NCBI GenBank assembly: GCA_003284275.1
Contig: QBVU01000001.1
Coordinates: forward strand, 62,001-126,000
Origin: Pelagibacteraceae bacterium AG-313-A04
Lineage (GTDB): Bacteria; Pseudomonadota; Alphaproteobacteria; Pelagibacterales; Pelagibacteraceae
Length of the DNA: 64,000 nucleotides
Reading direction: 5' to 3'
Of the stretch, positions 54,337-62,407 are shown piece by piece. Every line of letters begins with the position of its first letter. Within the stretch, counting starts at the first letter, position 1. The notes below the pieces were generated by a model. That model did no database searches and was not told the DNA's origin. It saw only the letters and a program-made list of their open reading frames with translations. Both the position numbers and the translations under genes were made by a program.

Positions 54337-56802
54337 ATGAATAATCAATCAAAAAAAATAGTTGCTTTATTAGGACCTACAAATACAGGGAAAACTCATA
54401 TTGCAATTGAAAAAATGCTAGAGTTCGACTCAGGGATATTTGGTCTGCCATTGAGATTACTAGCAAGAGAAGTTTACGACAAATGTGTGATTAAGGTTGG
54501 AGTCGAAAAAGTAGCTCTTATTACTGGAGAAGAAAAAATTATTCCTAATACTGCCAACTATTTCATTTGCACAGTCGAGTCGATGCCAAAAAATAAGATT
54601 GTTGATTTCATTGCAATTGACGAAATACAAATGTGTGCCGATAGAGAGAGAGGTCATATTTTTACTGAGAGGCTACTAGAATCAAGAGGAACAAAGTTGA
54701 CTATGTTTCTTGGCTCACAGGTTATGGGTAATATTATAAGTGAGTTAGTTGACAATGTAGAGTTTGAAAAAAAAGAGAGGTTTTCAAAATTAAGCTACTC
54801 AGGAATTAAAAAAATTTCACGCTTAGAGCGCAAAGTTGCAATAATTGCTTTCTCTATTGAAGAAGTTTACGCAATAGCTGAATTAGTTAGAAGACAAAAA
54901 GGTGGAGCTGCAGTGATAATGGGTTCTTTAAGTCCTAAAACTAGAAACTCGCAAGTAGGATTGTATCAATCTGGTGATGTAGATTATTTAATTGCGACTG
55001 ATGCGATTGGTATGGGCTTAAATATGGACATCAACGAAATATACTTCTCAAATTTAAAAAAATTTGACGGGAAGAAAACAAGACGACTTAATCTGATTGA
55101 AATGTCTCAGATCGCTGGTCGTGCTGGAAGATATAAGAATGACGGTGGTTTTGGGACAACGGGTGATTGCGAAACCTTAAATTCAGATGAAATAGAAAAG
55201 ATCGAAAGACATCAATTGCCGGATACAAAATCAATTTATTGGAGAAATTCAAATTTGGATTTTAATAAACCAGAAAAACTAATAGCTTCACTTGAGCTCA
55301 GACCTGATAATAAAAATCTACTAAGAACTAATGACTCCTTAGATGAGAGCGTATTAAGATTTTTTCTAAAAAAAGGTGCTAATAATATTATTTATCATAA
55401 AAACTTAGAATTACTTTGGGAATGTTGTCAGATACCTGATTTTGAAAAGAAAGCTTATGGCCAGCATATAAATATTATAGATAAAGTATTTCAATTTTTA
55501 TCAACTAGAAAAAAAAGGATTCCTAGCTCTTTTATGAAAGAACAACTAAAAGGTCTCGAAAAGGATCATGGAAACGTTGATCTGTTGTCACATCGATTAT
55601 CAAATGTGAGAACCTGGTCTTACGTAGCTAATAAAAAAAATTGGGTAGAAAATTCAGATTATTGGGTTCAACTCACAAAAAATATTGAAGACAAATTGTC
55701 AGATAAATTGCACGACGAATTAACTAAAAGTTTTATAGACAAAAAAATTAGTATTCTTTCGCGAAATTTAAAACAAGATTTAATTCTGAACACTGAAATC
55801 AATGAAGATAACAAGATCTATATAGACGAACAACTTATTGGGGAATTAAAAGGCTTAAAATTTTTAATAGAAATAACCTCTAAAACTTTAGACACAGATA
55901 TTAAATCAATAAAGAAAGCAGCTAGAAAAGGTGTAGAAAAAGAACTGGTGAAAAGAGTAGACAGTATCTTAAATAGTACAGATTTAACAATAAATAAAGA
56001 AAGTAAAATAATTTGGAAAAATAATCCTATTGCTAGATTGAAAAAAGGAAGTAGCTATTTAAGTCCAGAAATTGAAATTATTGCTGACGATTCTTTAAAT
56101 GAAGTATCCAGATTAAAACTGACTAACTTTTTAAACAAATGGTTAGAAAACTATGTTAATGAAGTTTTAGGAGATTTAATTAGGCTCACTAAACATAAAA
56201 TTAACAATCAATATCTTAGAGGTTTAGTATTTCAACTTTATGAAAAAAACGGAGTATTAAAACGAAAAGAAGTTGATAAAATTGTAAAATTAATTCCAGC
56301 TGAAGAACGAAAAAAATTATGGGGAATGGGGATTAAAATTGGTAGATACCATATATACCTACCTAAAATGTTAAAACCTAAGGCTGTAGAATTTCGAATA
56401 AATTTATGGAATTTATTTCATAACTTTTCTGGTAAAAACAAAATCCCTCAGTCGGGGTTAAACTTTTTATTTAATGAAAAACTTGATAAAAACTTTCTTT
56501 TATTATGTGGTTTTGAACAATTTGAAGAGTTCTTCGTAAGAATAGATATTTTAGAAAAATTATTCATTAAAATAATAGAAAATACGAAAGATAAAAAATT
56601 TAAGATAAACTCAAGTATGATGAATTTATTGGGATGTTCTAAGGAAAATTTCTTTAAATTAATGAGTTATATGAACTATAAGAAAGATAAAGAAGTAGAT
56701 ACCTACATTTTTAGAGGAGAAAGAAGGAAAAAGGCGAAATTATTACAATTTGACAACCAAGAAAATCCATTTAATAAACTTCGTGCTTTAAATTTAAAAT
56801 AA
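54337..56802 (+). CDS. Suv3-like superfamily 2 RNA helicase
   Basis: An 821-residue helicase. Motif I GPTNTGKTHIAIEKM (residue ~13), motif II with DEIQM in FIAIDEIQMCADRERGH, motif III LGSQVMG, and the C-terminal domain ATDAIGMGLNMDINEIYFSNLKKFDG and SQIAGRAGRYKNDGGFG. This is the mitochondrial SUV3 type, ancestral in alphaproteobacteria; SUV3 unwinds RNA for the degradosome. The region after about residue 330 is a long alpha-helical tail without a motif I can name. TerB-like, ferredoxin and CarD genes follow within a few bases, so all four are likely one operon. Confidence 0.92.
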   Translation: MNNQSKKIVALLGPTNTGKTHIAIEKMLEFDSGIFGLPLRLLAREVYDKCVIKVGVEKVALITGEEKIIPNTANYFICTVESMPKNKIVDFIAIDEIQMCADRERGHIFTERLLESRGTKLTMFLGSQVMGNIISELVDNVEFEKKERFSKLSYSGIKKISRLERKVAIIAFSIEEVYAIAELVRRQKGGAAVIMGSLSPKTRNSQVGLYQSGDVDYLIATDAIGMGLNMDINEIYFSNLKKFDGKKTRRLNLIEMSQIAGRAGRYKNDGGFGTTGDCETLNSDEIEKIERHQLPDTKSIYWRNSNLDFNKPEKLIASLELRPDNKNLLRTNDSLDESVLRFFLKKGANNIIYHKNLELLWECCQIPDFEKKAYGQHINIIDKVFQFLSTRKKRIPSSFMKEQLKGLEKDHGNVDLLSHRLSNVRTWSYVANKKNWVENSDYWVQLTKNIEDKLSDKLHDELTKSFIDKKISILSRNLKQDLILNTEINEDNKIYIDEQLIGELKGLKFLIEITSKTLDTDIKSIKKAARKGVEKELVKRVDSILNSTDLTINKESKIIWKNNPIARLKKGSSYLSPEIEIIADDSLNEVSRLKLTNFLNKWLENYVNEVLGDLIRLTKHKINNQYLRGLVFQLYEKNGVLKRKEVDKIVKLIPAEERKKLWGMGIKIGRYHIYLPKMLKPKAVEFRINLWNLFHNFSGKNKIPQSGLNFLFNEKLDKNFLLLCGFEQFEEFFVRIDILEKLFIKIIENTKDKKFKINSSMMNLLGCSKENFFKLMSYMNYKKDKEVDTYIFRGERRKKAKLLQFDNQENPFNKLRALNLK

Positions 56803-56805
56803 CAA

Positions 56806-57195
56806 ATGAACATACTTAATAAAGAGAGTGTAATTGGTATATCGGCATTGTTAGTTCATGCTGCAAATATTGATGAGAATTATTCTGAACATGAAAAAGA
56901 ATTAGTTAAAGAATTTATTAAATCTTATCTAGAAAAAGAAGACCCAAAAGAAATTTTAAAAAAAGCAGAGGAAATAGAAAAAAACTCTAATCAATTACTT
57001 GAATACACAAATATAATAAAACAAAATTCTATAGAAGTTAAAAAAGATATTATTGAACATCTGTGGAAAGTTTTAATATCTGACAATACAGTAGATCAAT
57101 ATGAGTCAAACCTGATGAGAAGAATCTGTGGGCTAATATATTTTTCAGATAAGGAATGCGCAGAGATTAAATTAAAATTATTAAATTCAAAATGA
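56806..57195 (+). CDS. TerB-like domain protein
   Basis: A 129-residue, all-helical acidic protein of the TerB (tellurite resistance B/DjlA N-terminal) fold. The initial helix [26 protein letters not shown] with its acidic metal-binding-like DENYSEHE and the final [21 protein letters not shown] match. Members of this family are membrane-stress or metal-linked proteins; the precise role is unknown. It begins 3 bases after the Suv3-like gene and overlaps the ferredoxin by 4 bases. Confidence 0.8.
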   Translation: MNILNKESVIGISALLVHAANIDENYSEHEKELVKEFIKSYLEKEDPKEILKKAEEIEKNSNQLLEYTNIIKQNSIEVKKDIIEHLWKVLISDNTVDQYESNLMRRICGLIYFSDKECAEIKLKLLNSK

Positions 57196-57533
57196 CATAT
57201 ATCGTTAAAGATGAATGTATAAAATGTAAACTCACTGATTGTGTTGATGTTTGTCCGGTAGACTGTTTTTACGAAGGTGAAAACATGTTGGTGATAAATC
57301 CAGACGAATGTATTGATTGCGGTGTTTGTGAACCTGAATGCCCGATAGATGCAATAAAAGCTGATACAGATGAAAGTGTTAGCGAAATGGAAAAATGGTT
57401 GTTGCTAAATAAAAAGTTTTCTGCAATATGGCCTAATATTTCAAAAAAAAAAGAGCCGATGGCAGAACATGAAAAATTCAAGGAAATTAAAAACAAGTAT
57501 AAAGAACATTTCTCTGAAAAACCTGGAAAATAA
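57192..57533 (+). CDS. fdxA: Ferredoxin, 7Fe-8S type (FdxA)
   Basis: A 113-residue ferredoxin. The N-terminal [27 protein letters not shown] and [17 protein letters not shown] hold the Cys for one 3Fe-4S and one 4Fe-4S cluster; the acidic C-terminal tail is typical of FdxA. It overlaps the TerB-like gene by 4 bases and precedes carD by 5 bases. Confidence 0.95.
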   Translation: MTYIVKDECIKCKLTDCVDVCPVDCFYEGENMLVINPDECIDCGVCEPECPIDAIKADTDESVSEMEKWLLLNKKFSAIWPNISKKKEPMAEHEKFKEIKNKYKEHFSEKPGK

Positions 57534-57538
57534 AAAAA

Positions 57539-58213
57539 ATGGCTAAAAAGAAAAAAGTTAAAAAAACGAAAAAAGTAAAAAAAGTAAAAAAATCAAATTT
57601 CAAAAATTCACCTAAGTCTTTAGCGAAGCGAATAGAGAAAAAAAATAATATTCCTGGACCAGATGAAAAACCAGAAATTAAAAAAATAAAGAAACAACCT
57701 ACTGAGAAACGTTTATACAATTTAAAAGATTTTGTGGTCTATCCAAAGCATGGGGTGGGAAAAATTACTGCGATCGAAAAAGCTAAAATTGGAGAAATAG
57801 ATATTCAGTTTTATAAAATATTAGTTGAAAAAGAAAAATTAACTTTAACCGTTCCAATAAATCAACAATCGAAACTAAGACCTATTTCATCAATTAACCA
57901 AATTAACAAGTGTATCTCTATTTTAAAAACAAAACCAAAAATTAAAAGAACCATGTGGAGCAGGAGAGCCCAGGAGTATGATCAGAAAATTAATTCTGGC
58001 AAAATTTATGAGTTAGCTGAGGTTGTTAAAGATCTAAATAAAAATACTGATATAATTGCTGACCAATCCTATTCAGAAAGACAACTGTTTGAAAAAGCAT
58101 ATGAAAGACTTAAGTCTGAATTTGAAGCAGTTCTTAAAACTAGTACTGAAGAGGTTCAAAAGAAAATGGATAAGGCACTGGGTAGAACTAATATTTCTGA
58201 AAACCCAGAATAA
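57539..58213 (+). CDS. CarD family transcriptional regulator with lysine-rich tail
   Basis: A 224-residue CarD/CdnL-type protein. Residues 1-55 are a low-complexity, lysine-rich tail (MAKKKKVKKTKKVKKVKKSN). The RNA polymerase beta-binding domain starts near 60 at NLKDFVVYPKHGVGKITAIE, and the helical DNA-binding part lies at 130-215 (RRAQEYDQKINSGKIYELAEVVKDL). CarD binds the sigma-associated RNA polymerase and stabilises open promoters. The actinobacterial CarD is about 160 aa, so the tail is the unusual part. It ends at the bidirectional terminator 58216-58251. Confidence 0.92.
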   Translation: MAKKKKVKKTKKVKKVKKSNFKNSPKSLAKRIEKKNNIPGPDEKPEIKKIKKQPTEKRLYNLKDFVVYPKHGVGKITAIEKAKIGEIDIQFYKILVEKEKLTLTVPINQQSKLRPISSINQINKCISILKTKPKIKRTMWSRRAQEYDQKINSGKIYELAEVVKDLNKNTDIIADQSYSERQLFEKAYERLKSEFEAVLKTSTEEVQKKMDKALGRTNISENPE

Positions 58214-58215
58214 AA

Positions 58216-58251
58216 AAACGCCCTCTTTAAAAAAAATTAAAAAGGGCGTTT
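58216..58251. terminator. Bidirectional terminator between carD and the microprotein gene
   Basis: AAACGCCC and GGGCGTTT pair over 8 bp, and three to four more A-T pairs can extend the stem after a one-base bulge. A 7-base T-run follows on the minus strand; on the plus strand only TTTAGTT follows. It serves the 24-aa gene best and probably carD too. Confidence 0.8.
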
Positions 58252-58265
58252 AGTTAAAGAGAAAA

Positions 58266-58340
58266 CTATCTTCTTTTTCTTCTTCTTTTTGCTTTTTTCT
58301 TTTTAGTTTTCTTTTTAGCTTTTTTTCTTCTTTTAGCCAT
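58266..58340 (-). CDS. Polycationic microprotein, 24 aa (K/R-rich)
   Basis: Not in the ORF track because of length. Translation is MAKRRKKAKKKTKKKKAKRRRKRR: 12 Lys and 7 Arg in 24 residues, no acidic residue. Start ATG 58340, stop TAG 58266. A strong ribosome site (AAGGGAGAAAAG) stands directly before the ATG; a TTGACA -35-like box (58413-58418) and a hairpin leader lie upstream, and a terminator follows the stop. So all parts of an independently expressed gene are present. The composition suits a nucleic-acid-binding peptide (histone H1-like or ribosome-associated). I do not know a name for it. Confidence 0.72.
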   Translation of the reverse strand: MAKRRKKAKKKTKKKKAKRRRKRR

Positions 58341-58358
58341 CTTTTCTCCCTTGTTATT

Positions 58359-58381
58359 AAACAAATCTTAATGATTCGTTT
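58359..58381 (-). promoter_or_regulatory. Hairpin leader of the microprotein gene
   Basis: AAACaAATC and GATTcGTTT pair over 8 of 9 positions with a 5-base loop; further A-T pairs can extend it. It lies about 18-40 bases upstream of the start codon on the minus strand, before the ribosome binding site. It could stabilise or regulate the mRNA. Confidence 0.4.
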
Positions 58382-58547
58382 GTTAATTAAACATTAGTTA
58401 TTAAAAGATTCATGTCAAACATAAATTATTTTACAAATTTGATTCAAAAATTAATTTTTTTAATTATTTTTTTATTTTTTTAGATTTTTAAAAAAGTTAA
58501 TAATATCAATGTTTTTTTAAGCAAATTATTTAACTTTTTTTGTTTAA
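58382..58547 (-). promoter_or_regulatory. AT-rich spacer with candidate promoter for the microprotein gene
   Basis: This spacer separates the fadD stop from the microprotein leader. It holds a consensus-like TTGACA (minus strand, 58413-58418) at a suitable distance from TAATGT (-10-like). The rest is nearly pure A/T with long T-runs, some of which could end fadD transcription. No other gene is seen. Confidence 0.4.
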
Positions 58548-60224
58548 TTAATAAAGATTTTCTAATTGTTGTTTATAATTTTTAATTATTTCTTTTCTTT
58601 TTAACTTTAAAGTTGGTGTTAACATTCCGTTTTCAATTGTAAATTCTTCATGTATTAAAACAAATTTTTTAATTTTTTCTATTAAAGTTAAACTTTTATT
58701 CGTATTTTCAATTATAAGTTTAATTTTATCTTTGTTAATTTCTTTTTCCGTAACAATTATGGCTACTAAAAAGTTTTTTTTATCTCCATAAACAAAAGAT
58801 TGTTTAATTGACTCATTCAAACTTAAAATATTTTCTATTTTACTTGGTGAAATGTTATCTCCACCTAAATTTACAATAATATCTTTTTTTCTATCTGTTA
58901 TTTTTAAGTAATTATTTTCATCAATCTCGCCTATATCACCTGTATGAAGCCATCCATCTTTTATTACTTTTTTAGTTTCATCATCTAAGTTCCAATAACC
59001 TAACATTACGTTTTCACCTTTAATTAAAATTTCACCATCTTCAGCTATTTTTACTTTATTTGTTCTAAATGGTGGGCCAACTGACTCGACCTTTACTAAA
59101 TCTGGTAAATTACAGCTTACGACTGGGGAAGCCTCTGTTAAGCCATAACCTTGTAAGGTTGGTAATCCTATAGAATTTAAAAATTCTCCAATTTTTTGAT
59201 CTAAGGCTCCGCCTCCAGAAACAAAGGCTTGAAGTTTTCCTCCAAATTGACCTCTGATTTTTTTTCTTACTAATTTTTCACATATAAAATTTATAATTTT
59301 TTCTCCTAAACTTAATTCCTCTTTTTTAAGTATTTTTTTTCCCAAATTTAAAGTTTTGTTTATTAACTTTTTTTTAAGACCTTTCTGCTTTTCAAAATTC
59401 ATATTTATTTTTGTAAAAAGATTTTGATAAAATCTTGGAACCGCTGTCATGATAGTGGGTTTAGCAACTCCCATGTTTGAAATTAATTTTTCTAAGCTTT
59501 CTGCATAGAAAACCTTGGCACCCACAATAATTTGTATAAATTGAACTGTATGTTCATATGAATGGGATAGTGGCAACCAAGTTAAAAAAACAGGACTCTT
59601 TTTTTTAGTTAAAGTTTCAAGTAACTCAACTGCACCTTCGCAGTTTGATAAAATACCTCCGTGACTTAAAATGACTCCTTTAGGATTTCCTGATGTGCCT
59701 GATGTATAAATAATGCATGCAGGCATATTTCTTTTTAGTTTGTTATTAATCTCTTTTTTATAATTATCTTCTTTTAAAATATTTTGAATTAATAAACTGT
59801 CAGAATCTATCTCCTCAAAAGAGATTATTTTTTGCTCATTTAAATTTAAGTAATTTTTAATTTTTTTAAATTGATCATTATTTGAAACTATTATTAAAGA
59901 TGGCTTACAATCATTTAAAATATATTCGTAGTCGTTAGAAGAATATGTTGTAAAAATCGGGACTGAAATTCCTCCTGCATTCATCACAGCAAGATCTGCC
60001 ATTAACCAATACGGTCTATTCTCAGATAATATTAAACAACGATCTCCCTCTTTTATTATTGATTGTATTTTTGATGAAAGTTTAAAAACTCTCTCTTTTA
60101 TATCACCCCAACTGTAAGTTGGTTTTCCTGGTTTTAACCATTTTAAAAAAGGTCTGTCGGGATCAACCTCTTCGCACTTCTTAAAGTATAATTCTACTAG
60201 ACTATTAAGTTTATCTATTTCCAT
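58548..60224 (-). CDS. Long-chain acyl-CoA synthetase (FadD-like)
   Basis: An ANL-family ligase (558 aa) activating fatty acids to acyl-CoA. The P-loop is ACIIYTSGTSGNPKGVILSHGG (near residue 170), with LQGYGLTEASPVVSCN and GWLHTGDIGEIDENNYLKITDRKKDIIVNLGGDNISPSKIE. The start (MEIDKLNSLVELYFKKCEEV) is only 4 bases after the encoded CCA of tRNA-Leu, and the N-terminus fits the family, so the mRNA would have almost no leader once the tRNA is processed. Which fatty acids are used is unknown. Confidence 0.93.
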   Translation of the reverse strand: MEIDKLNSLVELYFKKCEEVDPDRPFLKWLKPGKPTYSWGDIKERVFKLSSKIQSIIKEGDRCLILSENRPYWLMADLAVMNAGGISVPIFTTYSSNDYEYILNDCKPSLIIVSNNDQFKKIKNYLNLNEQKIISFEEIDSDSLLIQNILKEDNYKKEINNKLKRNMPACIIYTSGTSGNPKGVILSHGGILSNCEGAVELLETLTKKKSPVFLTWLPLSHSYEHTVQFIQIIVGAKVFYAESLEKLISNMGVAKPTIMTAVPRFYQNLFTKINMNFEKQKGLKKKLINKTLNLGKKILKKEELSLGEKIINFICEKLVRKKIRGQFGGKLQAFVSGGGALDQKIGEFLNSIGLPTLQGYGLTEASPVVSCNLPDLVKVESVGPPFRTNKVKIAEDGEILIKGENVMLGYWNLDDETKKVIKDGWLHTGDIGEIDENNYLKITDRKKDIIVNLGGDNISPSKIENILSLNESIKQSFVYGDKKNFLVAIIVTEKEINKDKIKLIIENTNKSLTLIEKIKKFVLIHEEFTIENGMLTPTLKLKRKEIIKNYKQQLENLY

Positions 60225-60228
60225 AACT

Positions 60229-60315
60229 TGGTGGGCGAAGAGAGACTCGAACTCTCAAGGTATTGCTACCACCGGATTTTGAGTCCGGCGCGTCTACCAG
60301 TTCCACCATTCGCCC
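60229..60315 (-). tRNA. tRNA-Leu (CAA)
   Basis: On the minus strand the acceptor GGGCGAA pairs with TTCGCCC; the D arm is TGGTGGAACTGGTAGACGCG; the anticodon stem-loop CCGGA-CTCAAAA-TCCGG gives anticodon CAA. A long variable arm (TGGTAGCAATACCT) and T arm GAGAGTTCGAGTCTCTC follow. CCA is encoded (60229-60231). It lies 15 bases after the bile-acid-symporter-family stop and 4 bases before fadD on the same strand, suggesting an embedded operonic tRNA. Confidence 0.97.
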
Positions 60316-60330
60316 ATTTTTTTAAATAAT

Positions 60331-61176
60331 CTAATTTATTTTTCTAACTATGAGAACAAAAATAATTGAAGTAACAAACATAATTAGTGCATATGCAGCT
60401 GTTGGCACCATAAATACAATATCGTCAAATAATTGCGTAGCTACAAACACAGCTAAAGTTCCATTTTGTAAGCCGCATTCAAGTGAAATACATTTTCTTT
60501 GTTCCAAACCAGAAGCTAAAAATTTTGCCATATAGTAACCTATAAAAATCATTGTGATGTTTAATATGAAAGCTACTAAACCTGCTCTTGTAATAAAGCT
60601 AATAATTCTATCCCACTCTTCTACCCAAATAGAGATAAAGACAACTAGAAATAATATTACTGATAATCTCTGAATTAATAAAGTTTTAGATACAATAAAA
60701 TCTGTCGTTAAGCTTCTTACAATCATGCCAAAAATAACAGGAACCGTTACTACAAAAAACATTTTAACAGCAATATTAATCATAGATATTTCTTTAGTTA
60801 TTTCAAAACCGAGAAAACTAGCTGAATTGTAGACAATTAAAGGAACTGAAATTACAGAAATTAAACTCACAACTGCGGTTAACGTTACTGATAATGCGAC
60901 GTCACCATTTGCAAATTTAGTTAAAATATTTGATGTAACTCCACCAGGAGCTGCTGCTATTACCATTACGCCAAGAGCTATTTCTGGCGGCATTGAAATA
61001 ATATGGATTAAGATAAAAGCGATAATTGGAAGTATTATAACTTGACCCAAAAAACCTATTATAAAATCTCTAGGAATTATAATTACTCTTCTAAAGTCTG
61101 CTACGGTAAGGCCAAGACCTAAACCGAACATTATTATGGCTAAACACACCGGAGCTATTGTTTTTGCTATTTCCAT
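60331..61176 (-). CDS. Bile acid:sodium symporter family transporter
   Basis: A 281-residue membrane protein with about nine to ten helices. GLGLGLTVADFRRVI, APGGVTSNILTKFANGDVALSVTLTA and the late SLECGLQNGTLAVFVATQLF match the BASS family (SBF/PanS type). Members import organic anions, pantothenate, pyruvate or bile-like steroids with Na+; the substrate here is unknown. It lies downstream of the double winged-helix protein (17 bases) and upstream of tRNA-Leu. Confidence 0.9.
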   Translation of the reverse strand: MEIAKTIAPVCLAIIMFGLGLGLTVADFRRVIIIPRDFIIGFLGQVIILPIIAFILIHIISMPPEIALGVMVIAAAPGGVTSNILTKFANGDVALSVTLTAVVSLISVISVPLIVYNSASFLGFEITKEISMINIAVKMFFVVTVPVIFGMIVRSLTTDFIVSKTLLIQRLSVILFLVVFISIWVEEWDRIISFITRAGLVAFILNITMIFIGYYMAKFLASGLEQRKCISLECGLQNGTLAVFVATQLFDDIVFMVPTAAYALIMFVTSIIFVLIVRKIN

Positions 61177-61193
61177 AATATTTTTGAATAAGT

Positions 61194-62216
61194 TTAGATA
61201 CTAAATTTTGAAAATTTCATCAAGTTAAACATTGTAGAAGCATAATCACTGAATGCTCTTTGACTAGTAAGATAATTTTTTTCTATCATTATTAGATCAT
61301 CTCGTTTTGTCCCCATAGAGTATTCTAGTTTTTTATTTCTATTAATAAGTTTCTTTTTTTCTAGTGTTTTAAGTTTTCGAATTACTGTTGCTCTTGGGAT
61401 AGATGATATGTCTGAAATAGAAGAAGCGTTTATTCCTCTTTTTGCTTTATGCTTTAAATTCATTATAAAGAAGTCTCCATAAGTCTGAGGCTTGGCTGAT
61501 ACATCATTATTAATTTCATCAATTAGACTTCTTATTTGAACTAAACCTATAGACCCCCATACATTCCAGGATTCTAGATCGCCAAAAAATGCTCTGTGTC
61601 TAGTTAAATAAGGAATTTGAAATCTGTACCAATATTCCCAGCTTACTGTGAAATGCTCTGTTATAAACTTTTTAATATCCTCTTTTTCTAGGGCTTTACC
61701 AAACCAATCTTCAGCTGATAAGTAGATTGAAACTTTTGATAACAAAGTTGCCATATTTTCTATCGTTGCTAAGGGTTTTTGAATTTCTAATCCTTTTGAA
61801 TTTAAAAAGATTGTTTTTCCAGTTCTAATAATAATATCGTGTTTTTGTAAATAATTTATCTTTCGTCTTATTGTTTCTTTAGGAATATTGAGCTCTTTTG
61901 AAATCTCAATTAAGTTTAATTTTTCAATACCTACTTTTTCCTGACTATAAAAAGCATCCATAGACATATAATGAAATCGGTCTGAATAGTTTATGTAAAC
62001 TTTATTCATAAGATACATTAAGATTAAATATGTATCGAAGTCGTTAAAATTTAAATAAGCACGGTTTACCCATTCTTGTTGTAGTCTGTAAAGACCTTTT
62101 AATACTTCGTTTATATTTTTTTGAAAGACTTCATATACTTTGTCTTTATCTAAGCTACCTTTACTTTGATCTTGAGTGTTTATGTGAGCAATTTTTATGT
62201 CTACAGGATTGCTCAT
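61194..62216 (-). CDS. Protein with two winged-helix-type DNA-binding segments
   Basis: A 340-residue soluble protein. Two helix-turn-helix segments are recognised: IEISKELNIPKETIRRKINYLQKHDIIIRTGK (about 103-134) and SSISDISSIPRATVIRKLKTLEKKKLINRNKK (about 265-296), each followed by a wing-like segment. Between them is a helical region (about 155-255) with several Trp/Tyr. A single chain with two wHTHs may bind two half-sites. I do not know the family. It begins 5 bases after a 61-aa membrane protein, and a BASS transporter follows. It probably regulates this locus or responds to a lipid-like ligand; both are guesses. Confidence 0.75.
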   Translation of the reverse strand: MSNPVDIKIAHINTQDQSKGSLDKDKVYEVFQKNINEVLKGLYRLQQEWVNRAYLNFNDFDTYLILMYLMNKVYINYSDRFHYMSMDAFYSQEKVGIEKLNLIEISKELNIPKETIRRKINYLQKHDIIIRTGKTIFLNSKGLEIQKPLATIENMATLLSKVSIYLSAEDWFGKALEKEDIKKFITEHFTVSWEYWYRFQIPYLTRHRAFFGDLESWNVWGSIGLVQIRSLIDEINNDVSAKPQTYGDFFIMNLKHKAKRGINASSISDISSIPRATVIRKLKTLEKKKLINRNKKLEYSMGTKRDDLIMIEKNYLTSQRAFSDYASTMFNLMKFSKFSI

Positions 62217-62221
62217 AAAGA

Positions 62222-62407
62222 TTATTTATTCCAAGTAACACTTTGATTAATAAGAATGGCCATTAAAATCCAAATGATAAACGTATCACCTGGAGAAAAA
62301 CCGTAGTCAGCACCAAACATTCCCGCAACTATTACGATAGCGTAAATAACAATTGTCGATAAGATTAAACTTGCGAGGTATCTAAGAATTGTGCATTTTA
62401 AATTCAT
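62222..62407 (-). CDS. Small membrane protein, 61 aa
   Basis: The ORF track gives a 108-aa frame from 62548, but that part overlaps the YqaA-like gene. ATG 62407 (MNLKCTILRYLASLILSTIV) gives 61 aa with two hydrophobic segments (about 9-29 and 42-53) and a glycine-rich loop (AGMFGADYGFSPGD). The stop lies 5 bases before the winged-helix gene. Its ATG and that of the divergent plus-strand gene share the CATG at 62405-62408, so any mRNA leader must lie within the other gene. I know no family name. Confidence 0.65.
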   Translation of the reverse strand: MNLKCTILRYLASLILSTIVIYAIVIVAGMFGADYGFSPGDTFIIWILMAILINQSVTWNK

